Positions 8,887-16,057 of a stretch of 64,000 nt of DNA are shown here, piece by piece. How positions within the stretch are numbered: the stretch's first letter is position 1; the number at the start of each line of letters is the position of its first letter. This DNA is from Sphingobacterium sp. B16(2022) (GTDB taxonomy: Bacteria > Bacteroidota > Bacteroidia > Sphingobacteriales > Sphingobacteriaceae), in NCBI RefSeq assembly GCF_012030425.1, contig NZ_JAAUVN010000001.1:992001-1056000 (forward strand). The letters run 5' to 3'. Made by a program: the position numbers and the translations under genes. Below the pieces are notes generated by a model that saw nothing but the letters and a program-made list of their open reading frames with translations, did not search any database and was not told the origin of the DNA.

Positions 8887-9090
8887 TTCGGCTGCTGTTC
8901 GGGAGCGCTTCGAGAGGTGTTCGAGAAGTATTCGAGACAGGTTCGGGACTTGCTCGGGTGAGGTTCGACTGCTGTTCGACTGGGCTTCGGCAAGTTGCCG
9001 AAGCCCAGTCGAACACTTGCCGATAAATGGTCGAAGCAACCTCGAATCAGCCTGCTGACTAGGTCAAACTTTAGTCGAAAAGCAGTCGAA
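8887..9090. repeat. 11-bp phased TTCG array in two opposed halves
   Basis: TTCG recurs at exactly 11-base spacing at 8887, 8898, 8909, 8920, 8931, 8942, 8953 (CTCG), 8964, 8975 and 8986. After the centre at 8994 the complement CGAA takes over at the same spacing: 8999, 9010, 9021 (CGAT), 9032, 9043, (9054 lost), 9065 (CAAA), 9076 and 9087. The seven bases between TTCG cores vary, often beginning A or G. Eleven bases is about one helical turn, so the cores face the same side of the DNA. It is not coding: 11 is not a multiple of 3, and the overlapping minus-strand frames merely read the repeat. I know no named element of this form. Confidence 0.85.
8973..9015. repeat. 43-bp near-perfect palindrome at the centre of the TTCG array
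   Basis: Two 21-base arms (8973-8993 and 8995-9015) are exact reverse complements around a single G at 8994, with core ACTGGGCTTCGGCAA. It contains the last two forward and first two reverse units of the 11-bp array, so the array's symmetry axis and the palindrome coincide. No T-tract follows, so a simple terminator is unlikely. It could extrude as a cruciform or form a very stable RNA hairpin. Confidence 0.9.
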
Positions 9091-9146
9091 TATTTTTGCC
9101 TTATGTGTCGCTATTTTTAATATTTACACCTTTTACTTTTCTATTT

Positions 9147-9196
9147 ATGACAGGGAATGAAAGTCGTTCCTATCATGTGCTATCATGCCCTGTCAT
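9147..9196. repeat. Inverted repeat upstream of the DUF6266 gene
   Basis: ATGACAGGG at 9147-9155 pairs with CCCTGTCAT at 9188-9196. Inside the loop TATCATG occurs twice in direct orientation. It sits between the TTCG array and the DUF6266 gene, about 95 bases before its ATG, and may be an operator or an RNA hairpin. Confidence 0.55.
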
Positions 9197-9291
9197 CACT
9201 CGTATTTTCGTGTTTTCGCCCCTAATTTAGCTCTCGATATCAGTAAAAACCGGCATGCAGGTTATAGTGTAAACAATTGAAAATTAGAACA

Positions 9292-9933
9292 ATGGCAAGA
9301 TTTTTAAAAGGAATTGTAGGAGCGTATTCGGGTAAAGTGGGAAGCGTAGTGGGAAGCTCATGGAGAAGCGTAGATTATGTCAAATCGCTACCAAAATTTA
9401 CGGGGAAAAAAGCAACAAATGGACAAATTGCTCAGCGCTCAAAGTTTGCTCTGGCAGTAGCTTTTTTATCACCGATCAAGGATTTACTCAACCTGGGTTA
9501 TTCGGATAAGCTGCAAGGCAAGGCGACGGGATATAACAAAGCGCTGCAGGCAGTGCTTAGCAACGGTATCTCGGGTGTCTATCCAAGCCTGGAAATTGAC
9601 TATTCGAAAGTGGTAATCTCCAAAGGTGCTCTTTCCAATTTAATGGGCGTAGCATGGGCGGAAATCAATGCTGGCGAACTGGAGCTTTCCTGGTCTCCGG
9701 AAATTAACAAGTTCAATGCTTTCGCTGACGATTCAGTAGTGCTTCTCATGTACAATAGGACGAAGAACTTCTTCAGTATTATGGAGTCTGGAACGCGGTT
9801 GGATGCAACCTTATCGCTGCCTTTACCGGCAAGTTATTCTGGTGATACTTTGGAAGGCTGGATCTTCACGGGGCACCGTGATGGTGTCAAAACTTCATTG
9901 AGTTACTACCTGGGTCAATTGGTATTAGCATAA
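9292..9933 (+). CDS. DUF6266-family protein
   Basis: A 213-residue protein beginning MARFLKGIVGAYSGKVGSVV, followed by GSSWRSVDYVKSLPK and an R-S-K-F-A-L-A segment. This N-terminus is the hallmark of DUF6266 proteins, found in Bacteroidota in phage-like or mobile islands. The remainder is beta-rich with a conserved ELSWSPEINKFNAFADDSVV-type stretch. Function is unknown; a structural or virion-associated role has been suspected from context. I chose ATG 9292 over the TTG at 9277 because the family motif starts at this methionine. It lies between the TTCG array and a broken lysis-type gene. Confidence 0.8.
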   Translation: MARFLKGIVGAYSGKVGSVVGSSWRSVDYVKSLPKFTGKKATNGQIAQRSKFALAVAFLSPIKDLLNLGYSDKLQGKATGYNKALQAVLSNGISGVYPSLEIDYSKVVISKGALSNLMGVAWAEINAGELELSWSPEINKFNAFADDSVVLLMYNRTKNFFSIMESGTRLDATLSLPLPASYSGDTLEGWIFTGHRDGVKTSLSYYLGQLVLA

Positions 9934-10000
9934 CATGTAGCTCTGTTTTTAGGGGGGTGAACCGATGGTTTGCTTCCCTAATCTCTAAAAATCAAATTCC

Positions 10001-10444
10001 ATGAATTTAACATTAGTCCGTGTCAAACAGGGGAAGGAAAGTACCTTGTCTGAGCTATACCTCGATGACTAGTTTATCGGATACGGTCTGGAAGATGCTG
10101 TCCGTAAAACTAAAATAAAAGGAAGCACTGCAATTCCACCTGGTAAATACAGGCTTGGCCTGAATACCTACGGCGCGATGAACGCGCGCTATAAGAGAAA
10201 ATTTCCAAAGATCCACCGTGGGATGATCGAGATCATGCAGATCCCGAATTTTAAGTACGTCTATATCCATATCGGTAATCACATCGGGGATACCTCCGGC
10301 TGTGTACTGGTTGGAAATAAGATGGCCTTAGTGGATGGCGATTACGAGATCTATCAGTCTAAAAAGGCGTACGTAGCGCTCTATGAGAAACTGGTGGAGA
10401 TGATGGTGAACGGAGAGGTGTTTATTGAAGTGATCAGTAAATGA
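10001..10444 (+). pseudogene. DUF5675-family lysis-type protein interrupted by an in-frame amber codon
   Basis: Read from ATG 10001, the frame would encode 147 residues, the usual DUF5675 size, but codon 24 is TAG (10070-10072). The flanking residues fit the family on both sides: MNLTLVRVKQGKESTLSELYLDD before the stop, FIGYGLEDAVR after it. Then come IPPGKYRLGL, HIGNHIGDTSGCVLVG and a regular C-terminus. DUF5675 is a phage-associated, putative peptidoglycan-degrading fold (inference from the family). Only the part after ATG 10178 is an intact open frame. Either the gene is dead by a single recent mutation, or the stop is read through or suppressed. Frame and codon use after the stop look undamaged. 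Confidence 0.75.
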
Positions 10445-10518
10445 GTAACGAAGTGACGGAGTTACACAGGGAATTTCTAACTTATTAACTCTCTCACTTC
10501 CTAGCTATTTATTAACCT

Positions 10519-10550
10519 ACTCACTCACTCACTCACTCACTCACTCACTT
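10519..10550. repeat. (ACTC)n tetranucleotide microsatellite
   Basis: Seven perfect ACTC units followed by one ACTT lie 24 bases upstream of the small gene at 10574. The surrounding 10470-10570 stretch also repeats CTAAC/TAACT words. Slipped-strand changes here could alter promoter or leader spacing. Confidence 0.85.
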
Positions 10551-10573
10551 TCTAACCTTCTAACATTAAATAA

Positions 10574-10798
10574 ATGAAAAAAATAATTCAAAAAATAAGT
10601 GCGGCGTTGCAAGTGGTCTTGTTGGCGCCGATTAAACTGCCGGGAAAGGCATTGAATATTATTAAATACATTGCATTGGGTCTTGGTGTGGTGGAGACGG
10701 TGCTGGATGATAAAGACAAAAAAGGAGAGGAGCAGTCACCACCACCAGAGCAGATACTTCGGAATAAAGAAAAGGGGGTGCTTGATGAAGATGAATGA
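10574..10798 (+). CDS. Small hypothetical protein with amphipathic/hydrophobic N-terminus
   Basis: A 74-residue protein. Residues 1-45 are basic and hydrophobic (KKIIQKISAALQVVLLAPIKLPGKALNIIKYIALGLGVVE), and the tail is highly charged and acidic (DDKDKKGEEQSPPPEQIL). The composition is like small accessory proteins beside phage holins, but I do not recognise the family. Its end overlaps the start of the next small gene by 14 bases, suggesting translational coupling. It directly follows the microsatellite at 10519-10550. Confidence 0.55.
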   Translation: MKKIIQKISAALQVVLLAPIKLPGKALNIIKYIALGLGVVETVLDDKDKKGEEQSPPPEQILRNKEKGVLDEDE

Positions 10799-10955
10799 TA
10801 TCCGTATCGGTACTTTAGGGGGTACGCTATGTTCCATCTGGGCGAGTTTTTCTCTTGGTGATGTCATGCATACTGCACTGATGGCTGTAGTCGGGACTGT
10901 TGTAAGTTACCTGACAAGTAGATTTTTAGGTAGGTTAAGGGGGAGACACAAATAG
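10785..10955 (+). CDS. Small holin-like membrane protein, 56 aa
   Basis: The sequence begins MKMNDIRIGTLGGTLCSIWA. ATG 10785 is preceded by an AAAGGGGG purine run at a good ribosome-binding distance, unusual in this window, which decides the start over longer upstream frames. One or two hydrophobic helices (about residues 8-45) end in a basic tail (FLGRLRGRHK). Size, topology and placement behind a DUF5675 lysis-type gene suggest a phage holin remnant, but similarity is by shape only. It overlaps the preceding gene by 14 bases in another frame. Confidence 0.55.
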   Translation: MKMNDIRIGTLGGTLCSIWASFSLGDVMHTALMAVVGTVVSYLTSRFLGRLRGRHK

Positions 10956-11051
10956 ATGAATTACTAGGCTGTTCTATTATTGGATCAGCCCAGTAGTTTC
11001 TATCAATTGATAAGATCAGTACTTGGTATCAAAAAATAGTAAAATTTATCC

Positions 11052-11384
11052 TTAAACTAAATTTTCGAGACCAAATTGAGCCAGTTGATCAACTATCGGC
11101 AGGGTTTTCAATCCTAATTCGGTTAGTGTATATTCCACTTTGGGAGGAACTTGATGATAGACTTTTTTAATCACCAATTTATTCTCAACCAGCATATTTA
11201 ATTCTTGAATGAGCATTTTTTCACTGATGCCGGTCACTGTTCTTTTTAGTTCGCCATACCGCACTGTATTTTCGTTGATCTGGAATAGGATCATCAGTGT
11301 CCATTTTCCAGCCAACAAAGATAATGAGGCTCTTACAGGGCACCTCTCGTCACAAGGAGCAGTTGATTTTATTTTTTTTTCCAT
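11052..11384 (-). CDS. HxlR-family winged-helix transcriptional regulator
   Basis: A 110-residue HxlR/DUF24 regulator. The family pattern is complete: CDERCPVRASLSLLAGKWTL (Cys11 and Cys15), FQINENTVRYGELKR, GISEKMLIQELNMLVENKLV and the wing VYHQVPPKVEYTLTELG. Members act as dimeric repressors or activators, often sensing electrophiles or redox stress through the N-terminal cysteine. It is divergent from the NmrA-like gene at 11499, with palindromic sites between them, so it very likely controls that gene and itself. Confidence 0.92.
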   Translation of the reverse strand: MEKKIKSTAPCDERCPVRASLSLLAGKWTLMILFQINENTVRYGELKRTVTGISEKMLIQELNMLVENKLVIKKVYHQVPPKVEYTLTELGLKTLPIVDQLAQFGLENLV

Positions 11385-11406
11385 TGATATTCAGCTATTC
11401 TAACCA

Positions 11407-11439
11407 TTTGGTAAGTACCAAACTATTTTGTAAGTACTT
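11407..11439. promoter_or_regulatory. Candidate HxlR operators in the divergent promoter
   Basis: A palindrome TTTGGTA-AG-TACCAAA lies at 11407-11422, and a related site centred on AAGTACTT lies at 11432-11439. Both contain GTAAGTAC in the same direction, 20 bases apart. Their position between hxlR and its divergent oxidoreductase gene fits HxlR-type autoregulation. Confidence 0.6.
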
Positions 11440-11498
11440 GTGTAAAAGTAAGTTAATTATTAGATTTGACCAAGTTATAGATAAAGAAACATAAGCAA

Positions 11499-12395
11499 AT
11501 GAGAATTTTAGTATTTGGAGCTACGGGCTCACAACAGTTCAATGTAATTGGCGAAGCAAAGAAAAAAGGTGCAGAAGTATTTGCTGCGACCAGTTCGGAA
11601 AAAAGTTTTGAAAAATTAACTCAAGCAGGTGCAACACCGGTATTGGCAAACCTGAATGACGCAGCCAAAATGCTAGAAATTACGCAGGGTATTGATGCTA
11701 TTGCTTTTATGATTCCTGTTTCATTGCCGAATCCATTTGATGGTTTACAATATTCAAAAAATGTGATTGATGCTGCGAAAGCAAATGGAGTTAGTAAAAT
11801 TGTTTGGAATACAAGTGGTTGGTTAGAGTCTCAAAAAGTAGGTTCTCCGGTTGATGACGTGAAATTGGATGTTCAAGATTATTTGAAAAATAGTGGAGTG
11901 GACTATGTTATTATCGAACCTACAATCTATATGGAAAATATGATGGGTGCATTTTGTGCCCCGTTTATAACAAATGAGAAAAAATTGGCTTATCCTACTC
12001 CCGAGGCGATGCCAATTGGCTGGATTGCGTCTAGAGATGTGAGCGCTTTTGTCGTTGAAGCGATTTACAATGTTGCTTTAAAAGCAGATGCTTTCAAAAT
12101 CAGTGGCATGGAAAACCTAAAAGGGAATGATCTGGCGACGCAGTTTTCTAAGGGAGTAGATGAAGAAATTGTGTATTATCCTCAAAAACCTAATGAATTT
12201 GGTGATATATTAAAACCGTTTGTGGGAGAAGCAGGTGCAGCTAGTGTTGCAGCTTATTACGAGAATCTTCAGAACGCAACTGAATTTCCACCTAAGTTTA
12301 ATTCGAAAATGAATGAAATTTTGGAAAAACTTCCTGTGGAAATGACTTCGTTAGCGCAATGGGCTCATGATAATAAAAATTATTTCATTAAATAA
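11499..12395 (+). CDS. NmrA-family NAD(P)-binding oxidoreductase-like protein
   Basis: A 298-residue atypical short-chain dehydrogenase. The N-terminal Rossmann motif MRILVFGATGSQQ carries the GxxGxx dinucleotide-binding loop, slightly modified (GATGSQ). Later strands include DAIAFMIPVS and the YVIIEPTIYMENMMG segment typical of NmrA/QOR2-like quinone reductases. No classical Tyr-x-x-x-Lys pair is obvious, as usual for NmrA proteins. Likely a cytoplasmic quinone or electrophile-responsive protein controlled by the divergent HxlR regulator. Confidence 0.85.
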   Translation: MRILVFGATGSQQFNVIGEAKKKGAEVFAATSSEKSFEKLTQAGATPVLANLNDAAKMLEITQGIDAIAFMIPVSLPNPFDGLQYSKNVIDAAKANGVSKIVWNTSGWLESQKVGSPVDDVKLDVQDYLKNSGVDYVIIEPTIYMENMMGAFCAPFITNEKKLAYPTPEAMPIGWIASRDVSAFVVEAIYNVALKADAFKISGMENLKGNDLATQFSKGVDEEIVYYPQKPNEFGDILKPFVGEAGAASVAAYYENLQNATEFPPKFNSKMNEILEKLPVEMTSLAQWAHDNKNYFIK

Positions 12396-12541
12396 CCAAT
12401 TTGTTATTATAGTAGAAAGGAAAGAAACTGTCCCATTATGCTATTCAAGCGAAAGTGAGATCAGAGTTGGGGAGTACTTATCTGGTTTACATAAGAAACC
12501 AGATGATGTCAATTCGGATTTAATACCTATGAATAATTTAA

Positions 12542-12582
12542 ACAGGGACGGCTGGCGCTACGCAATGCCGTCCTGTTTTTTT
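12542..12582 (+). terminator. Rho-independent terminator
   Basis: ACAGGGACGGC at 12542-12552 pairs with GCCGTCCTGT at 12567-12576 with one bulged G, followed by a run of seven T. It lies about 150 bases beyond the NmrA-like gene; the intervening stretch shows no convincing gene. Confidence 0.75.
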
Positions 12583-12749
12583 ATGATTAACCTTTTTGAA
12601 ATGATTTCTTAATCTTGTTGTGCAGAAATTTATATATTAATCGATCCAGATTATATATTGCGCTACAAATGTGTAGTAATAGCGCTTTAATTTAAAGACA
12701 GTATTTTACAAAATTAATCACGTCAACGTATCATTTAAACTTGTCTATT

Positions 12750-13598
12750 ATGGAGATTTCAAAATCATTCGGAAACAAAAAAATTGGCTATCTGCAATTT
12801 GACAGTTCAATTTCATCTCCTAATTTTACTTTGCCTTGCCTGAAATCAAAGGATTGTTATATCATTCTTTATGCAGCTAGTGGAAGTACGATAAGAGTTG
12901 ATTTTAAAGACTATAAAACCGAAGAGAATACATTGTTTTTTTTTAATATTGGACAGCAATTTCAAATTGGTGATCGCAGTAAAGGGAAATTGATCTATTT
13001 CAATCCCCAGTTTTACTGTATTGCTTTCCACGATAAAGAGCTCACCTGTGATGGCGTTTTGTTTAACAATGTTTTTGAAACACCGTATATTAAATTGACA
13101 AAGGATGAAAATAATGCATTTAATAGGATAGTCGATGAGATAAGTCAGGAATTGAATAAGGAGGATTATTGGACTGAGGAAATGACTAGAACAAAACTTA
13201 AAGAGCTGATCATTACATCAAGCAGAGCGTGGGTAGACCGAACGTCTGAACAAATTTATCTTGGCACTCAAGAGGGTGAGGTGAGTCGAAAATTCAGTCA
13301 ATTGCTTGAAGCAAACTATCACCGATTTCATCGCGTTGGGGTATATGCGGAGCTGCTAAACATCAGCCCTAAGACTTTGACTAGAAAAATTGTACATGAA
13401 AAAGGTATAGCACCTAATACCATTATAAAGAATAGGATTATGCTACAGGCAAAGCGATTGCTTGCCAATACAGATCTTACGGTAAAGGAGATAGCTGTCC
13501 AGCTTGGATATGATGACCAATCTTATTTTGTCCGTTTTTTTAAAATACAAACAGAAAAATCACCTATTGAATTTAGAAAAACACAAAGCAAAAACTAA
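12750..13598 (+). CDS. AraC-family transcriptional regulator
   Basis: A 282-residue regulator with an N-terminal beta-rich sensor of about 160 residues (DCYIILYAASGSTIRVDFKD, then FFNIGQQFQIG) resembling an AraC cupin. The C-terminal double HTH is VGVYAELLNISPKTLTRKI, then TVKEIAVQLGYDDQSYFVRF, then FKIQTEKSPIEFRK. The second HTH has the near-universal G-Y/F-x-D-x-S-Y-F-x-R-x-F pattern. ATG 12750 was chosen over the TTG at 12741. It is 100 bases upstream of the OsmC gene, in the same direction, so it is a candidate regulator of that gene. Confidence 0.9.
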   Translation: MEISKSFGNKKIGYLQFDSSISSPNFTLPCLKSKDCYIILYAASGSTIRVDFKDYKTEENTLFFFNIGQQFQIGDRSKGKLIYFNPQFYCIAFHDKELTCDGVLFNNVFETPYIKLTKDENNAFNRIVDEISQELNKEDYWTEEMTRTKLKELIITSSRAWVDRTSEQIYLGTQEGEVSRKFSQLLEANYHRFHRVGVYAELLNISPKTLTRKIVHEKGIAPNTIIKNRIMLQAKRLLANTDLTVKEIAVQLGYDDQSYFVRFFKIQTEKSPIEFRKTQSKN

Positions 13599-13638
13599 AG
13601 AATGGGCAAAATGTCCTATACAATGTGCCCTATATCCA

Positions 13639-13669
13639 TTGTATGAAATTTTAAGAGCCGGTAACTTTG
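13639..13669 (+). promoter_or_regulatory. Bacteroidota-type promoter for the OsmC gene
   Basis: TTG at 13639-13641 and TAACTTTG at 13662-13669 are separated by 20 bases, matching TTG-N20-TAnnTTTG. Start of transcription is expected near 13676, about 23 bases before the ATG. Confidence 0.65.
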
Positions 13670-13698
13670 TACTATAAAATTTTATTAAAATTAAGTTT

Positions 13699-14112
13699 AT
13701 GGAAACAAGTGTTAAAGCCGTTTGGCAAGGAAGTTTTAAACAGGGAAACGGACAATTGGATATTGAAAATTCGAAATTGAATAGCATAGCATTTAAACCT
13801 TCTTATGCTAAAAATGATGGCAGTTTTAGCAATCCGGAAGAATTGCTCGCTTCTGCTCACGCTTCGTGTTATACAATGACATTGGCTTATATCCTCGGAG
13901 AAAACGGACTTTCTGCCGACACTATTGAAACAAGTATTTCGCTGGTGATAAGCAACAATGTTATCAGCAATTCCAATTTGACATTACAAGCTAAAATTCC
14001 TGGAATAAATGAAGAACAGTTCCAAGTTTTTGCACAGAAAGCCAAGGAAATGTGTCCAGTCGGCAATGCACTTAAGATTGATATTTCTTTAGAGGCTATA
14101 CTGTTAAAATAA
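13699..14112 (+). CDS. OsmC/Ohr-family peroxide reductase
   Basis: A 137-residue cytoplasmic thiol peroxidase-type protein. The two catalytic cysteines are Cys57 in SAHASCYTMTLAYIL and Cys119 in AKEMCPVGNALK, both in the expected positions. The conserved Glu of the PEELLASAHA stretch is present, and the length is normal. OsmC proteins reduce organic hydroperoxides; the SNPEELLASAHASC form resembles OsmC rather than Ohr. It has its own promoter and lies behind an AraC regulator, within a run of redox-stress genes. Confidence 0.92.
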   Translation: METSVKAVWQGSFKQGNGQLDIENSKLNSIAFKPSYAKNDGSFSNPEELLASAHASCYTMTLAYILGENGLSADTIETSISLVISNNVISNSNLTLQAKIPGINEEQFQVFAQKAKEMCPVGNALKIDISLEAILLK

Positions 14113-14309
14113 AAATTGGTTAACCAAACAGAATACTGTTCAACCCGTTTATTTTTAATGAACCAGCAATATTACCGATACTTTATTATTGCTAACTGAA
14201 GATGTGGTTAAATGTTTATTTATCAAAATGGTAGTTTAATAATTCATAATGGTATAAGCTAGACCTAAGTTTAGCGTTAAATTTGACGAATAATATAAAT
14301 AAAATAGTT

Positions 14310-14852
14310 ATGAGTAAAGCTTTGATTATTATAGACGTTCAAAATGATTATTTTGAAAATGGTGCTATGGAATTGGTTAACCCTATTCCTGCTAGTGAAA
14401 ATACAAAAAAATTGCTTGAGCACTTTAGAAAAGAGAACTTGACTGTAGTACATGTACAGCATGTATCTCCAGAAGGTGCACCATTTTTTGCACCTGGTAC
14501 CAGAGGTGTTGAAATACACGATAATGTAAAGCCATTGGAAGGTGAAAAAGTAATTACCAAGCATTATCCAAATAGTTTTCGGGACACTGATCTATTAGCA
14601 TATCTGAAAGAGAACGATATTACTGAACTTGTGATTACAGGTATGATGACCCATATGTGTGTAGATGCTGGTACTCGCGCTGCATTTGATTTTGGGTTTG
14701 ATTGTACGGTGATCAGTGATGCCTGTGCAACTCGTGACCTAGAAATCAATGGTCAGCATGTAAAAGCTGCTGATGTACATCATGCTTTTCTAGCGGCATT
14801 AACATTTTTCTATGCTAAAATTCAGGATACTGAAGAATATTTGTCAGCATAG
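14310..14852 (+). CDS. Isochorismatase-like cysteine hydrolase
   Basis: A 180-residue protein of the isochorismatase/nicotinamidase superfamily. The catalytic triad is visible: Asp9 (ALIIIDVQNDYF), Lys84 (VITKHYPNSF) and Cys117 (GMMTHMCVDAGTRAA), with the cis-peptide G-M-M preceding the cysteine region. The substrate is not determined; members hydrolyse amides, imides or vinyl ethers. I start at ATG 14310, because the upstream TTG at 14283 adds only a non-conserved tail. It stands alone with a terminator 44 bases downstream. Confidence 0.92.
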   Translation: MSKALIIIDVQNDYFENGAMELVNPIPASENTKKLLEHFRKENLTVVHVQHVSPEGAPFFAPGTRGVEIHDNVKPLEGEKVITKHYPNSFRDTDLLAYLKENDITELVITGMMTHMCVDAGTRAAFDFGFDCTVISDACATRDLEINGQHVKAADVHHAFLAALTFFYAKIQDTEEYLSA

Positions 14853-14895
14853 GTGTTCGGTCAATACATAGTATCAGTACCGCTTATTAAAACGC

Positions 14896-14928
14896 AAAAA
14901 AGGGGTCCAATAAAATGGACTCTTTTTG
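14896..14928 (+). terminator. Rho-independent terminator
   Basis: GGGTCCA pairs with TGGACTC (one G-T pair) around a 6-base loop, preceded by an A-run and followed by five T. It terminates the isochorismatase-like gene. Confidence 0.75.
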
Positions 14929-15068
14929 CTTGTATATTATTATTTGACCGTCTTTTTAAGATAAAACAGATTAATTATCATCAAATGCTTTTTTAAAATT
15001 ATCTTTATTTAAATGGTCGAATACATATAAGAAATTAAGCGAAAAAGGAGATACTCAATAATTTTAAA

Positions 15069-15941
15069 ATGAATACAATCAAATTTCATAAATCTGACTG
15101 CGGTGTTGAGGTGTTGCTCAATGTTTTGATTGGTGAAGATGTAAAAGAGAGTTACCTAAATACGGATACTTTTAATACCGATTTTTTTGAAATCGTTATT
15201 TTCAAGAAGGTAAAGGGGACGTTGATATTGAATCAGCAGAAAATAAAATTAACAGATAACAGTATTGTTTTTATTTCACCTTTTCAAAAGAGAAAATGGA
15301 AATTAGCACCTGATGATCTTGATTTTACTGTACTTGTATTTCAGGAAAATTTTTTGAATGATTTTTTTTCGGACAAATTGTTTACCTATCGTCTTTTGTA
15401 TTTTTATCAATTGAATTTTCCGCTCGATATTCTCGTGGAACGGGAGGAGATAGCTAAAATCTGTGCCATGCTATCCGAGATTAAGCTTGAACTTGTTTCT
15501 CCTCAACCGGATAGTTCACATATCATCCGGTCGCTTACTTATTACCTTCTGCAAAAATTCAATCGTGTATATGCTATTCAGAATAAGTTATCATTGGATA
15601 ATACTGAGCATAATTTTGCTTACCAATACAAACTCTTGCTGGAACTTCATATTCGACATCATCAAAGAATCGAAGATTATGTGAAACTATTGGGAGTAAG
15701 CCGAATTACGCTAAATGCTGTCGTAAAAAAGCTGTTCCATGTAACAGCAACTCATCTTTTGAAACAACGGCTCCTTTTTGAAATTAAAAACGATTTGATC
15801 CATTCAGGTAAAACAATAACTGAAATAGCTTACGAGTTAAACTTTTCAGAACCCAATCATCTGATGCGTTTCTTTAAAGCACAAACAGGTATGACGGCTG
15901 GACAGTTTTACGCTAATTATCAAAATGGTATCTTTTCATAA
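15069..15941 (+). CDS. AraC-family transcriptional regulator
   Basis: A 290-residue regulator. The N-terminal half is beta-rich (ILNQQKIKLTDNSIVFISPF, a cupin-like sensor). The C-terminal half carries the double HTH: IEDYVKLLGVSRITLNAVV, then TITEIAYELNFSEPNHLMRF, then FKAQTGMTAGQFYANY. The spacing and the N-F-S/x-E-P-N-x-L-x-R-F-F pattern fit AraC well. It lies 116 bases before the MBL-fold hydrolase gene in the same direction and is a likely local regulator. Confidence 0.9.
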   Translation: MNTIKFHKSDCGVEVLLNVLIGEDVKESYLNTDTFNTDFFEIVIFKKVKGTLILNQQKIKLTDNSIVFISPFQKRKWKLAPDDLDFTVLVFQENFLNDFFSDKLFTYRLLYFYQLNFPLDILVEREEIAKICAMLSEIKLELVSPQPDSSHIIRSLTYYLLQKFNRVYAIQNKLSLDNTEHNFAYQYKLLLELHIRHHQRIEDYVKLLGVSRITLNAVVKKLFHVTATHLLKQRLLFEIKNDLIHSGKTITEIAYELNFSEPNHLMRFFKAQTGMTAGQFYANYQNGIFS

Positions 15942-16057
15942 CTTCTTGGTAGAATGGGCTCGATCATTCTGCACTACTTTTGTACCTATAAAAGGTTAGG
16001 AGATTCTTCAATGCATTGATTGTAATCACCTTTATTAAAAGATACAAAATAATAGAT

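Noticed and set aside
8798..9039. Two minus-strand open frames with Ser/Arg/Pro-rich sequence across the TTCG array
   Set aside because: They simply translate the 11-bp repeat in two frames, have no family resemblance, and overlap the HTH gene on the other strand.
8887..9090. CRISPR array
   Set aside because: Repeat units are 11 bases with 4-base cores and no conserved 20-40-base repeats or spacers; no cas genes are near.
12367..12612. 81-codon open frame after the NmrA-like gene
   Set aside because: It overlaps the end of that gene and runs through the terminator at 12542-12582.
12741..12749. TTG start for the AraC gene at 12750
   Set aside because: The ATG nine bases later is a better start and loses no conserved residues.
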